Source of the DNA: Peronospora farinosa
Taxonomy: Eukaryota; Oomycota; Peronosporomycetes; Peronosporales; Peronosporaceae
NCBI GenBank assembly: GCA_947646735.1
Contig: CANTFK010000129.1
Span: forward strand, 310,001 to 374,000
Length of the DNA stretch: 64,000 bases
Direction: 5' to 3'
In this document: positions 42,059-52,833 of the stretch, in pieces
Position numbering within the stretch: the stretch's first letter is position 1
Layout: every line of letters begins with the position of its first letter
The notes under the pieces: generated by a model
The model's input: the letters and a program-made list of their open reading frames with translations, nothing else
Database searches by the model: none
What the model was told of the DNA's origin: nothing
Program-made: the position numbers and the translations under genes

Positions 42059-44947
42059 TCATTTGCAGTCCTCATTTGAGAGCACAGGCGTCGTGACAAT
42101 CTGCTCGTCTCGGTCCTCCCGAATGAGTCGATCAAAGCGTTCGTAGTCTACATTAACGCGATCCCGTTCAATGACAGCACAGTCGTCAAAGCGCATGTCG
42201 TATACAAAGTCATCCCAGAAGTACATTTTGCGTGCGTAAACATTCTCCGAAAAGGTTGTATCGAGGCCCGTGAGCAATGCGATAACTGCTACGCGGGACT
42301 GAGACAAGTCTTTCATGGAGCGAAATTTGTGGAATGGCGAGTTTTCATTAATGACGTGAATGAGTGTCACTGGAAGTTTAATGGACGGCCATTCGGCTGT
42401 AAGAAGCGGCACGTCGTACATCTGACGTAATCCTGTGCGCCGGTTTGTGAGAATCACACCAATGCGGAAGAAATTCTCATGCACCTCGCCGGAGTGTCGT
42501 GTATTAGCAGCACGAAAGACAAGGCACCGGTGTCCGTAGATGGTCGAGATGGTCATTTTTGACGAGAAGTGAATGTGTGCTCGCGGTCGAGCAAACTTTG
42601 ACCAAGCAATGCCAGTAATGATTGTCACCGTAATAATCCCGATCATTGACTCGATGAATACAACGACGTTCATGTAGACCGAGTGGGGCATTGGTGCAAT
42701 TGATCCATAGCCGATAGTCGCCAGTGTATGAACGCTCATGTAGAACGCCAGCTCATACTTCGAGACCGCCATGTCGTTGTAAACTGCCATATGATCCGAG
42801 TCAAACCAGTACAGTAGTCCAAAGCTGAAGTTAATGACGAGGAATGACAGCACAAACACCAGAATAATTTTCGGCCAGCGGACATAAAGAGCACTCTGGT
42901 AAAACCGCATAAAGCTGAAAGACTTGGGGATGTGGACGGGCAGAATGCGCAAGAAACGAGGCGTGTCTTCTACTTCAATTGACATAGCGGACGTCATCCT
43001 CTCGACAGGATGGCGCTGACGTATAGAATCATTTTTCCGACCATCGTCCGAGTTATACTCATCATCATCAACATCGTCAATGTCGAAAGTATTGACAAAT
43101 TTAGCTTTCTGCCCTTCCTCGTGAGAAATTGTGCTAGCGTCATCCTCGATCATCGCAGACCCTGCCATTTCTTGTTGGAGCCATTTTCTTGATCGGAAGC
43201 CATGGGGACCTTCACAGGAGTCTTGCACCACGTCGCTATTGTGAGAAGCCCTACTACCATATAGAGCACGAACATGTGAGTCATCACTTGATGTCAACTG
43301 CTCTCCGTTACGTCCGACTCGTCCAATTTCCAGCTCATTCTCTTTCCCATTTCGCAAGCCGTCTCTCTGAGCAGCACGTCTTTCGGCTGACGGAGCTTTC
43401 GGTATTCTCTGTGTTCCAAATGGATGCTGTAGCAATGGTTCAAATAGTGGCTCAAGTTCCATGGCAAACTTTTGCGGCCCAGTCTTCTGCAAGAATGAAA
43501 CAAGGGGGTGAAGAAACGCCGGTGCATCATTGTCCGAAGCAGACGATTGCCCGTCCCAAGATACGGATCTCGAACTAAGCCTGACTTGTTCGGAATCCTC
43601 CGATAGAGCTTCACGGGTGGGTTCAGCATGATAAAGATATTTGTCTTCTTGGTCAGGAGACAATCTTAACTTCTGATGTGAGCGCCGGTGGGCCACATCG
43701 TGTGTACATCCGATGTCTTCAGCCCTGGGGCTGACATGAGGTACACTCTTTGAGAGAATTGACTCGAGATAACGAGCATTATCGATTGGGGCAGGATCCA
43801 CTGTGCTTAATTTTACAAAGTTCATGATGACTTCGGCATTTCGTTCGTTGAACTCGATCAGCTCTGCAAAACGATACCCCCACATCAGATTTGCTGCTGT
43901 ATAAATGTATCGCTCGGAAACTGTGTCCTGCAGTGTGGAGTCGACGCCAGTCATAGCGACCTCGACAAGCATATCAGACTGGGCGATGTCGGATTCCGAC
44001 ATCCCGTACAACGGGCTGCTCTCATCAATCAGGTGCACTACGGCCACGCCCATGCGAAATGTGATGAAATTATAGTGCAGTAGCTTGAGGTTGTACGATG
44101 TTAATACTTTTGTTGAGCAAGCGGGATCGTTCACCGCGTTGTCACCGTTCGATGTCATAGGTGTATGATGAATCGGCTGAGAACGTCTCCGTTCTAGCGT
44201 GACTTCATCTTCATGAGCACGAACTTGCTTCGTCTTGTGCTCAACACGCAGCAAATTAACCTTGAATGCAGCCTCCATGATAACGTCGTGCGTCACATCT
44301 CGTGACTGTGTGGCATTCGCTACTCGCACGACGAGTGCCAAGTATTTCTTACCGTAGGGCTGCACCACACAAACTTTGCTGAAAGCGACTTTCGCTTGTG
44401 GCTTGGCAAACTTGGCAAACACGAGACCCGTGAGAGCCGAAACGACCATCATGGATGCAAACGACTCGACTGACATGGTCATATTTCCACACGTCTTCGT
44501 GGGATATACTACACCGAATCCAATGGTTGTAAAGGTCTGATAACTCAAGTTAAAAGCCTCAAAAAAATGTGTCGGTTCTCCACAGATAAAGCACGTGACG
44601 ACTGCAAAGAAGAAAATATTAGCCATGAAAATGGCCAGTAGCACCATCAGTAGCATGGGCCAACGCATATTCAATAGCACATATAGAAAATCCTTGTACG
44701 GTTTTCGTGGATTGAAGCTTGTAAACACCCTTGGAAAAAGCGAATTGGACGGCAATCGAATGAATTGTTTCCAAAACGGCATCTCCTCGATGCGGGAACC
44801 AGCGTGAAAAATGGACGTGTTTTCCAATCCATTATTCACCTTGACACCGTGCCAGATATGTACCCAGTCTTTCAGAGCTGCCGGTACTTGTTGCGTGCCT
44901 ACATTAAGCGTACCGCGGTTCTGAATGCGTTTCTTTGAGGCTGGCAT
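42059..44947 (-). CDS. Tandem inward-rectifier potassium channel (two Kir units in one chain)
   Basis: The single-exon 962-aa protein has two complete Kir channel units. Unit 1 has TM1 (WPMLLMVLLAIFMANIFFF), selectivity filter TIGFG near residue 140, TM2 (SALTGLVFAKFAKPQAKVAF) and a Kir-type immunoglobulin-like cytosolic domain. After a long acidic, Ser-rich linker, unit 2 has WPKIILVFVLSFLVI, filter TIGYG near residue 745, TM2 (IITGIAWSKFARPRAHIHFS) and a second cytosolic domain ending near the C terminus. Both keep the Kir hallmarks after TM2 (K/R-F-A-[KR]-P). A functional channel would need only two chains. Likely location is the plasma or vacuolar membrane. The ATG at 44947 is the first Met. 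Confidence 0.92.
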   Translation of the reverse strand: MPASKKRIQNRGTLNVGTQQVPAALKDWVHIWHGVKVNNGLENTSIFHAGSRIEEMPFWKQFIRLPSNSLFPRVFTSFNPRKPYKDFLYVLLNMRWPMLLMVLLAIFMANIFFFAVVTCFICGEPTHFFEAFNLSYQTFTTIGFGVVYPTKTCGNMTMSVESFASMMVVSALTGLVFAKFAKPQAKVAFSKVCVVQPYGKKYLALVVRVANATQSRDVTHDVIMEAAFKVNLLRVEHKTKQVRAHEDEVTLERRRSQPIHHTPMTSNGDNAVNDPACSTKVLTSYNLKLLHYNFITFRMGVAVVHLIDESSPLYGMSESDIAQSDMLVEVAMTGVDSTLQDTVSERYIYTAANLMWGYRFAELIEFNERNAEVIMNFVKLSTVDPAPIDNARYLESILSKSVPHVSPRAEDIGCTHDVAHRRSHQKLRLSPDQEDKYLYHAEPTREALSEDSEQVRLSSRSVSWDGQSSASDNDAPAFLHPLVSFLQKTGPQKFAMELEPLFEPLLQHPFGTQRIPKAPSAERRAAQRDGLRNGKENELEIGRVGRNGEQLTSSDDSHVRALYGSRASHNSDVVQDSCEGPHGFRSRKWLQQEMAGSAMIEDDASTISHEEGQKAKFVNTFDIDDVDDDEYNSDDGRKNDSIRQRHPVERMTSAMSIEVEDTPRFLRILPVHIPKSFSFMRFYQSALYVRWPKIILVFVLSFLVINFSFGLLYWFDSDHMAVYNDMAVSKYELAFYMSVHTLATIGYGSIAPMPHSVYMNVVVFIESMIGIITVTIITGIAWSKFARPRAHIHFSSKMTISTIYGHRCLVFRAANTRHSGEVHENFFRIGVILTNRRTGLRQMYDVPLLTAEWPSIKLPVTLIHVINENSPFHKFRSMKDLSQSRVAVIALLTGLDTTFSENVYARKMYFWDDFVYDMRFDDCAVIERDRVNVDYERFDRLIREDRDEQIVTTPVLSNEDCK

Positions 44948-45495
44948 GGCTACAATCTCCTCTCAAACTCTACAATCAAGGCAAGAGAGTCGAGATACAA
45001 GACAACACGTATCAAACTCGAAACCGTGGCGAGATAGTTGTCGTGCACTGATAGAAAACTTGACAGTTGAGCCACGAGAACACAATGCTTTTTGTGTATC
45101 GTTAAAACTATTGTGACAGCCAATGGACACAATGATGATGGCTCTCGTGCGAAGTGTCAATGTACTCGAGTTTATTGTAACAGCTGAACGGACGAGTCCT
45201 TAGAACTTCTAAATTAAGAATACGTTTGTCAGTCTAGTTAGCATTCGGTATGAGCATTGTCGTTCTTGAAGCGAAAATACAGAAGACTAGGCGCTAAGAT
45301 AGACATTTGCTGCACATACAATTACAAGTGCTTACTGTGGATGATACATGCACACCTTGGTGAACATGTTACAATCAGCAGCGATGTTTGTTGAACGGGT
45401 GTGACCATGGCATTGTATGAGACATTACCAGAGGCAGCGGCAACGTACGTAGATCTGAATTGTTGCAGCTCCACTACACCCTTGTACAAGTTCAG
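44948..45495. other. 5' flank of the tandem Kir gene
   Basis: Overlapping short frames on both strands lack motifs. The sequence separates the channel start from the 3' end of the dead TFIIH p52 copy. No other feature is seen. Confidence 0.4.
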
Positions 45496-46392
45496 CTAGT
45501 CACATAAAATATATATGCCGCGTAGCCGTGGCGTGCTCATCGACTCGGCGGGCTGTGTGCCACCATCTGCACTCGCAACTGACATCTTCTGAAGTGAATA
45601 GGATTCAATCACCTGACCTCCAGCGTAGCCACATACACTCGTAGTCTTATGTGGTGTTGTATCCGTCAAAACGGATTCCCCCATGAACTGCACGCAATTC
45701 AGCAGGCGCTCCCACAATAGCATCTTTGGGTTCGCGTGCTTCATAAAAAAATCGTAGATTTGCTGCGCTGAGATGCCGTGAATGAGAGCTTGACGATGCA
45801 AACTCTCTCGTGTGATAAATGCCGATTGCCAAATTCGGTAGTCTGGTCACGATATCAACGACAGACACGGAGCGGCGATGTGAAGAGTTGACACAGTGTA
45901 CGCGTAAATTTGACGTCTCCACCACCACGAGCAACTGGGCATCCGATCAACCGCTGGAGCGTGGTGTGGTTTTGCCATCTGCGACTTTATTCCAGCGCGT
46001 ACACCAGCAAATGAGCTTGAGAGGCGTACAAGAATACGATCTTGACTCGTAAATCCCCCGTAAATGAAATTCACAGCCAGGCTCTTCGTGTTAAAGCGAT
46101 CCGAGCTTGGACACTAGTCTGAGTCAATGAAACCTTCCTTTGGTAGCTGCTGTGTCTCCATAAGATCAGCTCGGCATAGTAGTCTCTGTTTGGCACTAGC
46201 CGATCTGAAGTCAAAACTACAGAATATCTTTCTGCTATAGCGCCCCGTGTGGTCCAGTGTGCGGATGTCCTCGAGCATAAAGACGAATATCAGCACGTAA
46301 ATATCCTTCATAGCATGATCTTGTAGCCCGTGTCTGAAGTGCTCTAGAGTCGGTTCTACTAGCTGGCAAACAATGTTCTACAGAGTAAAATG
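45496..46392 (-). pseudogene. TFB2: Dead TFIIH p52 (Tfb2) copy, 3' part
   Basis: Broken minus-strand frames match the C-terminal half of the TFIIH core subunit p52/Tfb2 (GTF2H4). A VYAYTVSTLHIA-like piece (family form KLYAYT), TRLPNLAIG, and HGISAQQIYDFFMKHANPKM (family form GITAxQIIxFLxxHAHPxM) are seen. Upstream, MKDIYVLIFVFML follows the helical region. The expected DQIRLWExER segment after the last block is missing. Frames change several times, so this was dead or dying. The young Copia element interrupts it; the 5' part continues at 51495. Confidence 0.65.
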
Positions 46393-46645
46393 TGTTAGAA
46401 AAAGGCACGGTTGAAGTTACAGTTGAGGAAACGGCTGACGACTTAGGAAGGCGTTCGAGGATCAGTTGAGCGATTGATTGGACAGGTGCGTGGATGGGTG
46501 ATTGATTGGACAAGAGTGATGGAGAACAAGAACAACTAGTCCATCATGCTAGCACGAAAAAGATAACACTAATAACAATGTCAGAATCCTTTTATCACAG
46601 TGCCGCCGACTTCCTCTCTACAGCTTGCATCATGGCAAGCGAACA
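46393..46645 (+). repeat. 5' LTR of the Copia element
   Basis: The 253-bp repeat contains the first in-frame ATG of the gag-pol frame (46578), so translation may start in the LTR-derived leader. It contains internal GATTGATTGGACA direct repeats near 46485-46510. Confidence 0.95.
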
Positions 46646-49598
46646 GGTTATGAGCCCAAGACGGGAAGCAAACGACGACACCAACGCGGCACAGGCGCCG
46701 CCGGCAACCGGTCACGAAAGGGCCGCGGCCGCGCCTGCTACGGTCGTCTCTCCTACCGCTCACGCAAGGAGCCCGGAGCCTGACGCACTGGAGAGGGTCC
46801 TCAAGATGCTCACGGGCATGGACTTGCGAATGCAGAAGATAGAAGCATCCCAAGCACGCATGGACGAAGACGAGCGCATGCGTGGCGCTCACGAGAGCGA
46901 GCTGTTCCGATCAGAGCTCGGGGCGGACTTCGCAGGGCGACTCCACGGCGGCGCAATGGAGCTTGAGGACTTGCACGATCGGCAGTCTCAGCAGCAATTG
47001 CGGCGTGCACCAGCGCGGCTCGAAGACCTACGGATGCGAGCGAGAGAGCAGCTGCAGCAGCGTGCTGATCCGTTGCCTCAGCCGCCTGCCCCATTGCCAC
47101 CATACCAGCCGGCACCAGTGCCTCAGACGATGCCGGCAGCTCCAGGGCAGCCAGTACAGCAGCAGCAACAAGTGATGCCGATGCAGTATCGCACTCCGGA
47201 TGCCAGGCAGCGCAAGCTGGCGATCCGCAAGTTCGATGGCACTGAGGTGTACGTTGGACTCGGGTCCGGCTTCTTCGACTGGGGCAAGACGTTTTGGCGC
47301 CAGGTCGACATGGCACAGGAGTCTTGCGGTTTCCTGTGGAGCGAGAATGTGAAGACTGACGTGCTCGGGCAGTACCTCACTGGCACTGCCGAGCGGTATT
47401 TCAGCAAGCAGGTCGACACGTGGTGGGCCGTGCTGCCTACATTGCAGTACGTGATGCAGCGCATGCTGGACACGTTCAAGACGACGATAACCGCCGCTCA
47501 AGCGATGAAACTCTTCACGGCGAAGAAAGAAAGCAAGAGATCCTGGCCAGAACACTACTTGTATCTGGTCGCTGTCAGCGACGCTGCGGGCGGCGCTGAG
47601 CAGCAGGTTCTGGACAACATCGTGCGCTACGCCTCTTCTGAGCTGTCTACAATACTCATGGCGAAGTACCAGACGCACCGCACCGACTACCTCGTGCACG
47701 CGGAAGAGCTCGCGCACTTCGCGCAAGCAATCGAGATGGAAGCTAGATCAGGAAGATCCTTCGGGAAGGAGGTCGTCGCGCACGTGGACGAGTCCGTGTC
47801 GCGCAAGGAGACACGCACTTGCCACGGGTGTGGGAAGGTCGGCCATCTAAAGAAGGACTGTCGCAGCAAGAAGAATGACGACAAGAAGAGGGGCAGAGGC
47901 CCAAAAGACGGCGGCAGCATCACGCTAGCTGTTGGTGAAGGAAGAGGTCGCAACGGCTCGCGCGCCACCGGTCAAAGCCTGGCGATGGCGATTGGTGACG
48001 ACAGCGATGACGAAGATGACGACTGGATACTCGATAGCGGTTCCAGCCGCCACCTTGTGAACGACGCAACCCTGCTGCGCGACGCGAGGGACTGCGATCA
48101 AGAGTGCCACTTGGCAGATGGGGAGACCATCAAGTTAACGCAAGTCGGAAGCGTCGTGCTGACTGTGCTCGCGAGAGGACAGCAGCAAGATGTGACGCTG
48201 ACGGACGTGTATCTGGCGCCCGAGTTATCGCGCAACATCATGTCCTACGGTAAGCTCGAGATCAAGGGTTTTGGGCTCGTCTACGACGGCGAGTCGCGCG
48301 TGTTGGCACGACGCAGCAATGGCCAAGTCGCGTTCGATGTGGCGATGGACCACAATGTGCTCTACGTCCAGACAGTTGCAGCGGCTCGCGAGCGACGAGC
48401 GCCTAGAGACGCGCTCATGGCGATCCTGACGAGCCAGGCAGCTCCGGAAGAACCCGAGTCGGACACGCAAAGCGGCTCGCTGCTGCACTTCCACCAAAGG
48501 CTTGGGCATCTCGCGTACGACACCGTCGAGCGCATGGCGAGAGACCCCGCGTCCGGCATCGTGCTAACGGATCGCAAGCGCCCGACGTGCATCTCTTGCG
48601 CACAGGGCAAGCAAACAAGGAACGTGCAGTCGAAGAAGGACACTGGATCAAACTCGCCGATCGACAGAGTTGGCGGGGTGATCTGCTCAGACCTCAAGGG
48701 TCCGATGACCCCGAAGGATCGATTGCACAATCGTTACCTTGTCAACTTTGTCGATCATAAGTCGAACTACTGTCGCGTCTTCCTGGCGCCTACAAAGGAC
48801 AAGGCGGCCAAGAAGTTTGAGCACTTCCTCGCGTTCTTTGAGCGCCAGTTCGACTGCCGGATCCACGTGCTACGCACTGATGGCGGCGGCGAATTCGCGA
48901 ATGTAGACCTCTTCTGCAAGCGAACGGGCGTCGCGCGGCAGATCAGCGAGGCGAGGAATCAGGCGTTAAACGGCAAGGCCGAGCGCATGCACAGGAAGAT
49001 CCTGAACATGGCGCGCAGCATGATCTTTGCCAGCCGACTGCCATTGACGTTTTGGGGCGATGCGGTTGAGTACGCGGCGTACATCCTCAACCGCAGCCCA
49101 ACGAGCGCGAATGCGAAGCGCGCGTCGCCGATCGAGGTACTGACGAAGCAAGTGCCGGATCTGCGCGACATCGTCGCCTTTGGCTCTATCTGCTCGGTCT
49201 ACCGTGACCCAGGCAAGAACTCACTCGCGCAGCGCGCACAAGTCGGCGTGATCATTGGGCGGAGCGACGAGACTAAGGGCTTTCGCGTCTTCCTCCAAAA
49301 GGAGAACAAGGTCACGATCACGCAGCATGTGCGCAACGTCGAGACGCTCAGCGCAGAGCAGAATGGTCAGCTGCAGCGCGCGCTCGAGTATAAAGATCAA
49401 GCCGTGGAGCCAGCGGCAACAGCAACAACAAGCAAAGAGTTGCCGGCTGCTGACGATGCCGCATCGCCGACGATACGCAGCGGCAAGAAGAAATCGAAGT
49501 CGTGGACACGCGCGGCTCACCGGACGCGCGGCGCTACATGCGGCCGCCCATCAGGAGGAGCCAGCTGGCGACGACAGCGTGGTGGCTCATGTGTATGA
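46578..49598 (+). CDS. gag-pol: Copia gag, protease and integrase
   Basis: From ATG 46578 (or ATG 46632, [11 protein letters not shown]) the frame encodes a Gln/Pro-rich gag, then a nucleocapsid knuckle [14 protein letters not shown] and an acidic stretch. The protease has [18 protein letters not shown]-pre-integrase block reads [16 protein letters not shown] with C-x2-C. Integrase includes [22 protein letters not shown] and [13 protein letters not shown], giving its D-D-E. The frame loses meaning at about 49490 and stops at 49598. The RT continues one base shifted. The frame upstream of 46578 back to 46506 begins with TTG. Confidence 0.9.
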   Translation: MSESFYHSAADFLSTACIMASEQVMSPRREANDDTNAAQAPPATGHERAAAAPATVVSPTAHARSPEPDALERVLKMLTGMDLRMQKIEASQARMDEDERMRGAHESELFRSELGADFAGRLHGGAMELEDLHDRQSQQQLRRAPARLEDLRMRAREQLQQRADPLPQPPAPLPPYQPAPVPQTMPAAPGQPVQQQQQVMPMQYRTPDARQRKLAIRKFDGTEVYVGLGSGFFDWGKTFWRQVDMAQESCGFLWSENVKTDVLGQYLTGTAERYFSKQVDTWWAVLPTLQYVMQRMLDTFKTTITAAQAMKLFTAKKESKRSWPEHYLYLVAVSDAAGGAEQQVLDNIVRYASSELSTILMAKYQTHRTDYLVHAEELAHFAQAIEMEARSGRSFGKEVVAHVDESVSRKETRTCHGCGKVGHLKKDCRSKKNDDKKRGRGPKDGGSITLAVGEGRGRNGSRATGQSLAMAIGDDSDDEDDDWILDSGSSRHLVNDATLLRDARDCDQECHLADGETIKLTQVGSVVLTVLARGQQQDVTLTDVYLAPELSRNIMSYGKLEIKGFGLVYDGESRVLARRSNGQVAFDVAMDHNVLYVQTVAAARERRAPRDALMAILTSQAAPEEPESDTQSGSLLHFHQRLGHLAYDTVERMARDPASGIVLTDRKRPTCISCAQGKQTRNVQSKKDTGSNSPIDRVGGVICSDLKGPMTPKDRLHNRYLVNFVDHKSNYCRVFLAPTKDKAAKKFEHFLAFFERQFDCRIHVLRTDGGGEFANVDLFCKRTGVARQISEARNQALNGKAERMHRKILNMARSMIFASRLPLTFWGDAVEYAAYILNRSPTSANAKRASPIEVLTKQVPDLRDIVAFGSICSVYRDPGKNSLAQRAQVGVIIGRSDETKGFRVFLQKENKVTITQHVRNVETLSAEQNGQLQRALEYKDQAVEPAATATTSKELPAADDAASPTIRSGKKKSKSWTRAAHRTRGATCGRPSGGASWRRQRGGSCV
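46646..46660 (+). other. Primer-binding site complementary to the initiator tRNA-Met anticodon region
   Basis: GGTTATGAGCCC starts directly after the LTR. It is complementary to GGGCTCATAACC, the anticodon stem-loop of initiator tRNA-Met, rather than to a tRNA 3' end. Drosophila copia and some other elements prime with a cut initiator tRNA in this way. Confidence 0.75.
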
Positions 49599-51210
49599 GT
49601 GCGATCCCAAGAACTACGGTGAAGCGCTACGCAGCACTAAGCGTGAAGGCTGGGAAAAGGCCATGCGCGAAGAGCTCCAAGCCCTAGAAGACCTTGGCGT
49701 GTGGCGCTTGATCAAGCGACCTCCAGGCAGCAACACTCTGCACACGAAGTGGGTTTTCAAGACCAAGACCGACGCGCACGGTGAGATAGAGCGCTTGAAG
49801 GCTCGACTGGTCGCCTGCGGCAACGAGCAAGTTTTTGGGGTCGACTACCAGCTTACATTTGCGGCTGTCATGGACATGTCGACCGTGAAGGTGATCTTGG
49901 CGCTTGCGGCGATATGGGGTGTCCCAGCAAAGCATGGCGACATCCCCAACGCGTATGTCAAGGCTGACAAGGAAGCTCACTTGGAAATACTACTCCAGGT
50001 GCCGCAGGCAATGACAATCGATCAAGACGCGCTCAAGATGGTAGGCGCAGCGACAAAGAAGGAAGTAGTGCTGCAGCTACGAAAGAGCCTGTACGGCCTC
50101 AAGCAGGCTGGACGACTCTGGAGCCAGCTCCTGCACGCTCGACTGCTCGAAGCCGGCTTCCGGCAATGTATTTCCGACATGTGTCTATACTACCAAGTCG
50201 AGGGTGGACAGTTGGTCATCGTGGGCGTCTACGTCGACGATCTACTTGCTACCGGCACGGACGCTGCAGCCGTCGACCGATTCTTCGTCAAGCTCGGCAG
50301 CTTGTCGATCAAGGACCTCGGCACCGTTAGCAAGTTCCTCGGCATGCGTGTCACGATTGATAACAGTGGCGGCTACGTGCTTGACCAGGCCGAGGCGATC
50401 GGCGAGCTCCTGCGTGAGCATGGGCTCAAGGATGCAAACCCGACGAAAGCACCAATTGGGGCTGACTGCTACGACGTGCTACCAGATGACAGCGCGCTGC
50501 TCACCGAGACTAAGGTGCAGAAGGCGCCAACAATCAAGACGTTCCAGTCCCTCGTCGGCAGTCTTCTGTGGATCGCGCGTTGCACACGGCCGGACATTGC
50601 GTTCGCCGTGCACAAGGCGACGCGTCAGACTCATCAGCCGCGACTCCACGATATGAAGCTTGCCAAACGCATCGCGCGGTACCTGAAGGGGACGCGGGAC
50701 TACAAGCTTCGGATGGAACCAGCGAAGCACCTCGACGGCAAGATCCAGCTCGAGGCGTACTCGGACGCCGATTTTGCGGCGGAAAAGAGTGACAGAAAGT
50801 CCTTGACTGGCGGCATCATCCGCCTGAACGGCATGCCGGTCAGCTGGACGTCGAAGAAGCAAGGCGGCGTCTCGCTCTCGACGATGGAAGCGGAGTTCGT
50901 CGCTGCATCGGAGCAGGCGCGCGAGCTTCTTGGTATCAGGGAGATGCTAACCGAGATCGGTAAGCCGCCGGCGCTACCGATGGTACTCCACGTCGACAAT
51001 CAGGCGGCACTGAAGCAGCTGGCAGGCGAGGCGTCATCTCTAAAGGCCAAGCACATCGATGTTCGCACGAAGTTCGTGTGCGACTTCGCTCGACGCGGGA
51101 TCATCGTGTCGCAGTACGTCCGCTCGGAGCAACAACTAGCGGATCTTTTGACGAAGGCGCTAGATGCAGTCAAGCTCGCGGCGCTGTGTGAGATGATCAG
51201 CCTAGGTTAG
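49490..51210 (+). CDS. Copia reverse transcriptase and RNase H
   Basis: In the frame one base ahead of gag-integrase, [20 protein letters not shown] starts the RT. It continues with [21 protein letters not shown]-like [23 protein letters not shown] and the catalytic [12 protein letters not shown]. RNase H has [42 protein letters not shown] and [10 protein letters not shown], ending at 51210. All catalytic blocks are intact. The open frame extends back to 49255 only as an overlap without meaning. Confidence 0.93.
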
Positions 51211-51227
51211 GACGGTAAGTCGTAGCC

Positions 51228-51236
51228 GAGGAGGAG
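51228..51236 (+). other. Polypurine tract of the Copia element
   Basis: GAGGAGGAG directly precedes the 3' LTR start TGTTAG. Confidence 0.8.
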
Positions 51237-51489
51237 TGTTAGAAAAAGGCACGGTTGAAGTTACAGTTGAGGAAACGGCTGACGACTTAGGAAGGCGTTC
51301 GAGGATCAGTTGAGCGATTGATTGGACAGGTGCGTGGATGGGTGATTGATTGGACAAGAGTGATGGAGAACAAGAACAACTAGTCCATCATGCTAGCACG
51401 AAAAAGATAACACTAATAACAATGTCAGAATCCTTTTATCACAGTGCCGCCGACTTCCTCTCTACAGCTTGCATCATGGCAAGCGAACA
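51237..51489 (+). repeat. 3' LTR of the Copia element
   Basis: It reads the same as the 5' LTR over 253 bp and is followed by AAATG. Confidence 0.95.
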
Positions 51490-51494
51490 AAATG

Positions 51495-51860
51495 TCCACC
51501 ACCAGGACTTCTCAACAGCCGTCGAGTCTACAGCACTGCGCCCATCTTTCTCTGGCATATCTCTCCATAGCTGCGGTAACAAATCTGTTCTTCAAGCTCT
51601 TAAAAGATAAAGTCGACCTCTTTCCATGGAGACCCACTCAACTTACTTAGCTCCTTTGCCTCACCATAAACTGGAACATGCGTTTTGGTCTCTCGAGGCC
51701 AGGAACAACCCCTTGTATCATCATTTTATACTCTACAACAGCGTTAGTGGGGGAAAGCAAACGCATCACGAACTGCTGTGTAAATTAAGAGGTAGTGCCC
51801 GAAAGACCGCTTCGCATGCTCATGGGGCCTCGTACTGACGTTGAAACGTAGCAGGTGGTA
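51495..51860 (-). pseudogene. TFB2: Dead TFIIH p52 (Tfb2) copy, 5' part
   Basis: Minus-strand pieces resemble the N-terminal half of Tfb2: a VFRALP piece and TQQFVMRLLSPTNAV (family form LAKxxVMRLL), then MERYARERW (family form YAxERWExVLHFM). Stops and frame changes separate them. The Copia insertion lies just after the last piece. The start of the gene was not found; sequence to the right has no clear match. Confidence 0.5.
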
Positions 51861-52830
51861 GGAAGCTGAAGGTAGAAAGTCGATAGTCAAGGTTGTCACT
51901 GCGTGCTACTGCTATAGGTAGAGTTTATGGCCAACATGGACCATGTCAGTCATACTTTACCTTGTATGCCATACCATTTCTTACAGTATTAGTACACAAA
52001 TGTCGTTCTTAAAGCAGATCCACCTTTACCGATGTTGTCCTAAGTACCTCCCGAGACGACACAGCAAAGCGCTTGCACAGACGAGAGACGAAGCCTTGGA
52101 AAAAAAGCAGTTGCCGTCCCCTCGTACTTGTCGCAGCGTGTCTCGCTTCGGGTATACGCTGTGGTAGCTACAAAGGCGACGTATAACGCGGCGCTTCAAA
52201 GCGTGTAAAAGTATGTAGACGACGCACTTGGCACAAAGATGTAGGCGTTTAGGCACCGGCTCCAAGATAGAGCTTTTCCTTCTTCCATAGGTCTTGTGAT
52301 TTGGAGGTCCATAAATGAGGCCAGACGCTGTCACTTGGTGAAGACGACCAACTCGAGCTTTGAATACGCTCAAGTGTAAACGCAAAGGGCAGCAAAGCCG
52401 GGAAATATCTTGCTCTCTTCTACGCTACACGTAGTTATACTAGCACCATTCTTTATTGTAACCTAGCATTCAATTTCTTACACTGTCGCCATCGCTGTGA
52501 CTATTCCTTTTGCGCCTGTCCAAATCACATAGAAGCGTAGAATTGCTAACGTCCTGGCGATCTGGCTATCATCAGCTCAAACTCTCGGAATGTCAGCGGA
52601 TTATCTCGAGCTTGCTCACAATAGCTTGGTAGTTCTAAAAGCATCATCCGACACCAGTCAAACTCTTGATGTCTTCTCTCGGGCACCTCATTTTCTAGAG
52701 AAACATGTTGTCGGCATCAACGCATTGTTCTGCTATTTTTTTATCCACCGTTGCGATCTGCTCAGTATAGCTGGAAAGTCAATACACAGTGAAGAAGAGA
52801 CAAACGAGAATTGTTTGTATCGTCCAACCA
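51861..52830. other. Intergenic, nothing recognised
   Basis: Frames at 52026-52385 (-) and 52590-53057 (+) have no motif. The region contains the flank of the effector-like pseudogene; a TATTT-rich part near 52730 may be promoter. Confidence 0.35.
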
Positions 52831-52833
52831 ATT

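Larger units (their letters stand above)
46393..51489 (+). mobile_element. Complete, very young Ty1/Copia element, 5097 bp
   Basis: Two 253-bp LTRs (46393-46645 and 51237-51489) read identical by eye, start TGTTAGAAA, end GCGAACA and are flanked by the 5-bp duplication AAATG (46388-46392 and 51490-51494). Inside are gag, protease, integrase, RT and RNase H in Copia order. A single frame change between integrase and RT (about 49490) splits an otherwise open gag-pol. The element is visibly more G+C-rich than its surroundings. It lies inside a dead Tfb2 copy on the opposite strand. Confidence 0.97.

Noticed and set aside
46810..47726. Long minus frames over Copia gag
   Set aside because: G+C-rich antisense shadows; no motif.
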